From: an uncultured Eubacteriaceae bacterium
GTDB lineage: Bacteria > Bacillota > Clostridia > Eubacteriales > UBA1433
NCBI GenBank assembly: GCA_937914785.1
Contig: CALGIV010000067.1
Location: 1-10,832, forward strand
DNA: 10,832 nt
Direction: 5' to 3'
Shown here: positions 6,875-10,832 of the stretch, piece after piece
How positions within the stretch are numbered: position 1 is the first letter of the stretch
Layout of the letters: each line of letters opens with the position of its first letter
Notes under the pieces: generated by a model
The model's database searches: none
What the model was told of the DNA's origin: nothing
Seen by the model: the letters and a program-made list of their open reading frames with translations, nothing else
Program-made: the position numbers and the translations under genes

Positions 6875-7549
6875 TCAATGCTGTGCAGCAGTGTTCTTTT
6901 TTTCTTTTTCTTCGTTTTTATAAAACAGACACAGATGCATCAAAAAGCAGGACGCACATTTCGGCTTACGCGCCGAACAAAGGGCACGGCCATGCAAAAT
7001 CAGCTTATGGTGCATCGCACCCCACATAGGCTGTTCAATGCGCTCCATCAACTGTAATTCCGTTTGATACACGTTTTTCGCCTGCGTAATACCGATACGG
7101 TTCGAAACGCGGAATACATGCGTATCCACCGCGATCGCGTCTTTTGCAAACGCGTTGCACATCACCACATTGGCCGTTTTCCTGCCGACACCCGGCAGAC
7201 GCATCAACTCCTCCATCTCTGAAGGAACACTGCCGTCAAATTCTTCAAGAATCATTTTTGACGCGGCTATAATATTTTTCGATTTCGTTTCATAAAGCCC
7301 GCAGCTGCGAATGATTTCTTTAAGTTTTCCCTGCCCCAAAGCAAGAATTTCTTCCGGTGTACGTGCGATTAGAAATAACGCTTCTGTGACTTTATTGACA
7401 CGCACATCAGTACACTGCGCGGATAAGATAACCGCGATAAGCAATTCATAAGGTGTTTTAAAATTTAAAAACGTCTTCGCATCTTCATAATTCTCATCAA
7501 TCAGGGCGATGACTTCATCAACTTCTTTTTTCGTCAGCTTTTTTTTCAT
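6875..7549 (-). CDS. nth: Endonuclease III (DNA glycosylase/AP lyase)
   Basis: A 224-residue base-excision-repair enzyme that removes oxidised pyrimidines and cuts at abasic sites. Seen: LLIAVILSAQCTD at residues 36-48, the helix-hairpin-helix LPGVGRKTA at 118-126 with catalytic Lys124, and catalytic Asp142 in AVDTHVFRVSNRIG. The [4Fe-4S] cluster cysteines are C191, C198, C201 and C207, with the exact C-x6-C-x2-C-x5-C spacing. I chose ATG 7549 (MKKKLTKKEVDEV) because it matches the usual N-terminus. The frame is open for 25 more codons to ATG 7624, but that stretch contains the promoter and has no ribosome site. ATG 7549 also lacks a ribosome site and lies only 6 nt after a TATAAT element, so the mRNA may be leaderless. 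The tail is lysine-rich and unconserved in look. Confidence 0.93.
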   Translation of the reverse strand: MKKKLTKKEVDEVIALIDENYEDAKTFLNFKTPYELLIAVILSAQCTDVRVNKVTEALFLIARTPEEILALGQGKLKEIIRSCGLYETKSKNIIAASKMILEEFDGSVPSEMEELMRLPGVGRKTANVVMCNAFAKDAIAVDTHVFRVSNRIGITQAKNVYQTELQLMERIEQPMWGAMHHKLILHGRALCSARKPKCASCFLMHLCLFYKNEEKEKKNTAAQH

Positions 7550-7555
7550 AAATTC

Positions 7556-7584
7556 ATTATAGTATGTTTTTCGACAAAAAACAA
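7556..7584 (-). promoter_or_regulatory. Promoter of nth, predicting a leaderless mRNA
   Basis: On the minus strand TTGTTT (7584-7579) and a perfect TATAAT (7561-7556) have a 17-bp spacer. Only 6 nt separate the -10 element from the nth ATG, so transcription should start at or next to the start codon. Confidence 0.6.
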
Positions 7585-7602
7585 GAAATGCATTTTCATA
7601 AT

Positions 7603-7631
7603 TTGGTGCGTATGAAAAATCCATTTAAAAC
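7603..7631 (+). promoter_or_regulatory. Possible promoter of the small membrane peptide gene
   Basis: TTGGTG (7603-7608) and TAAAAC (7626-7631) are spaced by 17 bp and would give a start near 7638, about 25 nt before ATG 7663. The match to consensus is modest. It would fire divergently from the nth promoter. Confidence 0.3.
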
Positions 7632-7662
7632 AGAGAATAAACTTGAAAGGTGGGTAAAAAAA

Positions 7663-7833
7663 ATGAAAACATCAATGAAAGTTTTATCTGCTTTAGGCGT
7701 TGCCACAATTGCCGGTATCGCTATTAAAAACGCGGTGGACAACCAACCCCATCGCCGACTGAAAAGAGCTGTAAAAAAAGTTGCACAAAAATCAAACAGA
7801 GCCATCGATAATGTACAACACGCCTTTAAATGA
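7663..7833 (+). CDS. Small basic single-span membrane peptide, function unknown
   Basis: A 56-residue peptide and the only well-supported plus-strand gene. ATG 7663 is preceded by AAAGGTGGG about 8 nt upstream. The same frame is open back to ATG 7612 and ATG 7564, but those lack good ribosome sites and would overlap the nth promoter. A hydrophobic stretch (VLSALGVATIAGIAI, residues 7-21) should insert in the membrane. The remainder is strongly cationic, with HRRLKRAVKKVAQKSNR near 30-46, and likely forms an amphipathic helix in the cytoplasm. I do not recognise a family; YtxH-like small stress proteins have a similar layout, but no specific match is claimed. It has its own structured 3' region and ends at a shared terminator. 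Confidence 0.65.
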   Translation: MKTSMKVLSALGVATIAGIAIKNAVDNQPHRRLKRAVKKVAQKSNRAIDNVQHAFK

Positions 7834-7853
7834 CTATCAGCTCTATCAAGTGC

Positions 7854-7903
7854 TTTTCAGTCCGAACAGTACACTGCTGTAGTGTATCTTCGACCTCTGA
7901 AAA
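7854..7903 (+). repeat. Nested inverted repeats after the small peptide gene
   Basis: TTTTCAG (7854-7860) can pair with CTGAAAA (7897-7903). Inside it, TACACT (7870-7875) pairs with AGTGTA (7881-7886) around a 5-nt loop. Both arms are perfect. The structure lies in the 3' untranslated region of the small peptide gene, ahead of the terminator. Confidence 0.4.
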
Positions 7904-7920
7904 ACAGATAAAAACCCCTG

Positions 7921-7946
7921 AAATACGGCCCTTATGGGCCGTATTT
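7921..7946. terminator. Bidirectional terminator between convergent genes
   Basis: A perfect 11-bp stem, AAATACGGCCC (7921-7931) with GGGCCGTATTT (7936-7946), has a TTAT loop. On the plus strand ACCTTTTT follows; on the minus strand GTTTTTATC lies about 5 nt further on. It serves the small peptide gene from the left and the wall protein gene from the right. Its right arm overlaps two bases of the wall protein's stop codon (7945-7947). Confidence 0.8.
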
Positions 7947-10467
7947 ACCTTTTTAAGCAATCTACAAGCATTTTTTTAACCTGTTCGCCGATAACACTTT
8001 GTCCACCCAGGACAACAATTCTTTTTGCGCCGGAATTTTGAACATATGCTCTTATTGCGGCAGGCACACTGCCCGCTTTACCGTCCACCAAAATCATTGC
8101 CGCCTGCTCGCGGGCAGCCGCAACGCCGCCAGCCAGCGCATCGGCAAAATTATAGGCCGTCGAGACGTATACCACATCCGTCTTCGCATAAAAATATGCC
8201 TGGATCTTTACTGCGGTCTGAATACGGTCATCTCCCGCAAGACGCCTGACAGGTGCATAGGTGCGCAAGTTTGCCTCGACATCGCTGCCGACTACGCTGC
8301 TTCCGCCGACAATAATGATCTCTTGAATCCCGCCGCCGCTTAAAACCGCCAGCGTCTCTTCCGGTATCTTATCTTTACTTACAAACAGAATCGGATAGCC
8401 ATACCGTGCCGCAGCCGAGCCCACACTGAGCGCATCGGGATAATTGAGCCCGTTGGCAATAACGACTTTATCGTAAGGTGCAATGCCGTCCAGCCTTTTT
8501 GCTATTTCAGCAGCGGTACCATAGCGATTATTACCGGCAATACGGCGCACTTGATACCGCTGCGCGTGCAGCGCGCTTTCTATCCTGCCGCCGATCACGC
8601 TCGACCCACCGAGAATATAAATATTTTTCGCTTCCAACCGTTTAATTTCAGCCATCGTCTTCGCATCAATTTCCTGTTTTACCGTATCCACCATCAAAAC
8701 AGGCGCGTTGAGTGCATAAGCAAGCGGTGAAGCCGCCAGAGCGTCCGGAAAATTGAAACCATCTACCAAAAGAACACTTTCCGCACCGCCGGAAAATGAA
8801 TAGCGACTGATTTCAACCGCCGTTTCAAAACGGTTGTCTCCACAAAGCCGGTCTTCGGCAGCGGCCACCGTCAGATAAAAAGTCTGACGCGCCGTCCCAT
8901 AATCGTTTTTCAATTCCAACACAAATTCATATTGGCCGCCTTTTACAGGCGTACCGGATAAAGCATCTTTGTCCAGCTTAACGCCATCCGGCAAGCTGCC
9001 ACCACAGAGCGCTAACGTTAGCGGCTTTTCACCCGCAAACGCTATTTGTTGCCGATACGTCGTCCCTTTTTTCACATCCGGCAACGCCGTTGTCAAAAAC
9101 CTCGGTGCCGGATCTGTCACGGCAATTAAGTCGCCGCCATTCTTTGCAAGAATATATCCGTCGTTTGCAATGCCCCACCGTTCATCATCTGTCGAGTTTT
9201 TCACAATAATGGGTTTGGTACTCAGCTGCCCGCCATATTCAATCATAATTTTGCCGGCACTGTTAATATTTGTTTTACTGTGCACAATGCCTTTTGTATA
9301 AATTGCCGTCGTGTGCGCCGTGCTCAAGTTTGCTTGTACTCCGCTAAAATACGTCACTGCAGAAGGATGCTGAACATAAAGCACATAATTATCGCTGGCT
9401 TTCAGTGTCACATTGTTTAAATCGAGCGCAGCCGGTGAGCGATTTAAAACTGCATATCCGCTGCCATTATTTTCTACAATAACGCCTGAACCCGCTACCG
9501 CAAAAGAAGTCGAAACGCCGGCCTGTTCACCTAAAATGATCGTCGCCAAAGCGGATTTGCTGATAATTTGAGCCGGTTCCGATAAGAACATCCCCTGCTT
9601 TGACATATTCATCACGGCGGGCCCGCTTCCTTCATTGCGTACCGTCGCCCGAATTGATAAAATGCCTTCCCCGGTATTGACGATTACACTGTCATCCTTA
9701 TTTGAAGAAGTGCTGGTCACTTCACCGCCTTCAAAGTCGATACTGCCGCCGGCATTACTCACCACGCTGCCCGCCGATACGACGATTGCGCTCTGCGAAA
9801 GCACTCTTCCGTTCGATTCATTTTTCAGTGCATATCCTGCGGCCTGATTTTCAACAAGCGCACCGCTGTCAAGCATTAAGCGCATATCGGCAGCATCCGA
9901 TAAACCCTGAATGACTATTGTCGCATGAGTTGCAGACTTATTTCGCACCGTTGTATTTTTACGCCGGACAGAAACCATTCCCAACCCTTTGCTTAAAATC
10001 GCGCTGCTGTTATAAGATTTTATCGTGCTGTTGAAAATGTCAATCTCTCCCGTCGATTCCTGAATGATGGCGCTGCCGGCAGCTGTATTTTCTATCTCCG
10101 CGCTGATGATGGCTTTTGCCGCATTGCACACCTTTAACAGACTCTCCCCATTGCCGCCTTTCAATTTTCCTTGAATTGTATAGGAGCCGTCTGTCAGCAA
10201 AATCTGCTCACTGCCAATATCCAATACCGTGCCTTGGCCAAATTGAATCAAACATTGGCCGGTCTTATTTGCATCGACCAGCTGAATCGCTTCGGTCATC
10301 GAGGCCGACGTACCCAATTCACCGAAGCCATTTGAAACGCTATATCCACCGGTGCTTTGCATAATCGTAAATTGATCTTCCGGATAAATATCCTGCGCTT
10401 CTACTGTGCCCGCATACAAAATAACCGCCACCATTGACATCAATAAGACAGAACAGAACTTTTTCAT
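7945..10467 (-). CDS. Secreted wall-binding protein: beta-helix, Ig-like domain, three CWB2 repeats
   Basis: An 840-residue exported surface protein. The start ATG 10467 follows GTGGAGAG; the frame is open 77 codons further up, but only as an AT-rich leader. Residues 1-24 are a signal peptide with likely cleavage after VEA. Residues of about 60-450 are rich in Gly, Ser, Asn and Val, with a recurring motif like VENNGSGYAVLN, as expected of a right-handed beta-helix. About 455-534 resembles a putative-Ig (He_PIG) domain (GGSLPDGVKLDKDALSGTPV). Three CWB2 (PF04122) repeats follow at about 539-632, 641-732 and 741-838, each with a G-(D/N)-(D/N)-R, a (N/A)(F/Y)xDAL and an (L/V)GGxSV(I/V)G motif. 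Three CWB2 copies are what clostridial wall proteins use to bind anionic wall polymers without covalent linkage. The binding target of the beta-helix is unknown; adhesin or polysaccharide binding is a guess. Confidence 0.9.
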   Translation of the reverse strand: MKKFCSVLLMSMVAVILYAGTVEAQDIYPEDQFTIMQSTGGYSVSNGFGELGTSASMTEAIQLVDANKTGQCLIQFGQGTVLDIGSEQILLTDGSYTIQGKLKGGNGESLLKVCNAAKAIISAEIENTAAGSAIIQESTGEIDIFNSTIKSYNSSAILSKGLGMVSVRRKNTTVRNKSATHATIVIQGLSDAADMRLMLDSGALVENQAAGYALKNESNGRVLSQSAIVVSAGSVVSNAGGSIDFEGGEVTSTSSNKDDSVIVNTGEGILSIRATVRNEGSGPAVMNMSKQGMFLSEPAQIISKSALATIILGEQAGVSTSFAVAGSGVIVENNGSGYAVLNRSPAALDLNNVTLKASDNYVLYVQHPSAVTYFSGVQANLSTAHTTAIYTKGIVHSKTNINSAGKIMIEYGGQLSTKPIIVKNSTDDERWGIANDGYILAKNGGDLIAVTDPAPRFLTTALPDVKKGTTYRQQIAFAGEKPLTLALCGGSLPDGVKLDKDALSGTPVKGGQYEFVLELKNDYGTARQTFYLTVAAAEDRLCGDNRFETAVEISRYSFSGGAESVLLVDGFNFPDALAASPLAYALNAPVLMVDTVKQEIDAKTMAEIKRLEAKNIYILGGSSVIGGRIESALHAQRYQVRRIAGNNRYGTAAEIAKRLDGIAPYDKVVIANGLNYPDALSVGSAAARYGYPILFVSKDKIPEETLAVLSGGGIQEIIIVGGSSVVGSDVEANLRTYAPVRRLAGDDRIQTAVKIQAYFYAKTDVVYVSTAYNFADALAGGVAAAREQAAMILVDGKAGSVPAAIRAYVQNSGAKRIVVLGGQSVIGEQVKKMLVDCLKR
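7954..8853 (-). repeat. Three tandem CWB2-coding repeats
   Basis: Three diverged coding repeats of about 280-295 bp make up the 3' third of the wall protein gene: 8853-8572, 8547-8272 and 8247-7954 approximately. They begin with RLCGDNRFETA, RRIAGNNRYGTA and RRLAGDDRIQTA, respectively, and each carries an LGG/VGG-x-SV(I/V)G block towards its end. The copies are similar at protein level only. Confidence 0.85.
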
Positions 10468-10479
10468 AAATACTCTCCA

Positions 10480-10491
10480 CGATTGCAATCG
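10480..10491. promoter_or_regulatory. 12-bp perfect palindrome next to the wall protein's ribosome site
   Basis: CGATTGCAATCG is a perfect 12-bp palindrome placed immediately upstream of the GGAG site of the wall protein gene and downstream of a TATAAT at 10524-10519 (minus strand). It could be an operator, but no regulator is known. The TATAAT lacks a convincing -35 partner. Confidence 0.35.
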
Positions 10492-10595
10492 AATCATTTT
10501 ACACTGTTTGTACGTTTTATTATAAAATATTTCACAGGTAAAATCCCGCATTATGACGAATCGTGTGAATTTTTGTATAAAAAACAAATGGTTTA

Positions 10596-10613
10596 TTGTT
10601 AAATAATTAACAA
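10596..10613. promoter_or_regulatory. AT-rich inverted repeat upstream of the wall protein gene
   Basis: TTGTTAA and TTAACAA form a perfect 7-bp inverted repeat around ATAA. It lies about 130 bp upstream of the wall protein start in a very AT-rich stretch (10468-10690) that holds no gene. An activator or repressor site is possible; chance is also possible at this base composition. Confidence 0.25.
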
Positions 10614-10750
10614 ATTTAGAAATTATCTTTATTTTAATTCCTGCGTTTCTTTCAACAACATTTAAATTTTTTATTTTTAGAGTAAACCTTCTTCCCATTA
10701 ACTGAAAATTCTATAACGGCTCCAAAGAAAATGGCTGAAAAAGTCCGGCT

Positions 10751-10832
10751 ATGAAAAAGCAGGGGCGTTCTTCAATGCATATTGAAAGCTTAAAGGAAGC
10801 AGGGCGGAAAATTGGCCGATCCATATACGGCC
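10751..10832 (+). CDS. Possible gene start running off the right edge
   Basis: A plus-strand frame opens at ATG 10751 (MKKQGRSSMHIESLKEAGRK...) and has no stop in the 27 codons left in the window. An inner ATG at 10775 has AGGGG about 10 nt upstream and may be the better start. The piece is too short to judge: no family is recognised, and base composition rises from the AT-rich leader here, which is weak support for coding. The minus strand also has one frame open here, so this could be non-coding. Confidence 0.25.
   Translation, partial: MKKQGRSSMHIESLKEAGRKIGRSIYG

Noticed and set aside
7550..7624. 25-codon N-terminal extension of nth
   Set aside because: It covers the promoter, has no ribosome site and does not resemble the family's N-terminus.
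10468..10698. 77-codon N-terminal extension of the wall protein
   Set aside because: The extension is AT-rich leader sequence. The signal peptide with a ribosome site begins at 10467, and an internal signal peptide would make no sense.
10815..10832. GGCCG/CGGCC inverted repeat at the right edge as a mobile-element end
   Set aside because: The arms are only 5 bp and the sequence is cut by the window edge; no transposase or target duplication is visible.

Overview
The window looks like a chromosomal segment of a Gram-positive-type Bacillota, probably an anaerobe of the Clostridia or a relative. The reasons are AGGAGG-type ribosome binding sites, a surface protein carrying three CWB2 cell-wall-binding repeats, a transcription-terminating cobalamin riboswitch, and the style of the proteins. 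The species cannot be named from the sequence alone. Nearly all genes lie on the minus strand; the only well-supported plus-strand gene is a tiny membrane-peptide gene near 7.7 kb.

Layout from left to right. (1) 1-769: the 5' part of an unrecognised minus-strand gene that runs off the left edge. (2) 909-1871: an HSL-family alpha/beta-hydrolase (esterase), with a hairpin terminator behind it. (3) 2013-3455: trmL and trxB as a two-gene operon, with a good sigma-A-type promoter in front and a strong terminator behind. (4) 3456-3725: an AT-rich spacer holding three same-direction DnaA-box-like 9-mers within 29 bp. (5) 3726-6441: a corrinoid (vitamin B12) ABC importer operon, btuF-btuC-btuD in transcription order. 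It has a consensus promoter, a cobalamin riboswitch aptamer and a terminator/antiterminator platform (6474-6740). The ATPase gene btuD is split by a one-base frameshift. (6) 6875-7549: nth (endonuclease III), probably read from a leaderless or nearly leaderless mRNA. (7) 7663-7833 on the plus strand: a 56-residue, very basic, single-membrane-segment peptide. (8) 7945-10467: an 840-residue secreted wall-associated protein with a signal peptide, a repetitive probable beta-helix, one Ig-like domain and three CWB2 repeats. Its AT-rich leader contains two palindromes. (9) 10468-10832: the upstream region of that gene and a possible plus-strand gene start running off the right edge.

How the genes work together: B12 scarcity should leave the riboswitch antiterminated, so that the lipoprotein BtuF, permease BtuC and ATPase BtuD are made for corrinoid uptake. 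The frameshift in btuD is either a real loss of function in this strain or a sequencing error, and is the main thing to verify. TrxB (thiol redox), TrmL (tRNA wobble methylation) and Nth (base excision repair) are housekeeping genes. I see no CRISPR array, tRNA, rRNA, insertion sequence or prophage, and no clearly new multi-gene system. The most interesting signals are the DnaA-box cluster, the broken btuD with an altered Q-loop, and the architecture and leader of the wall protein.
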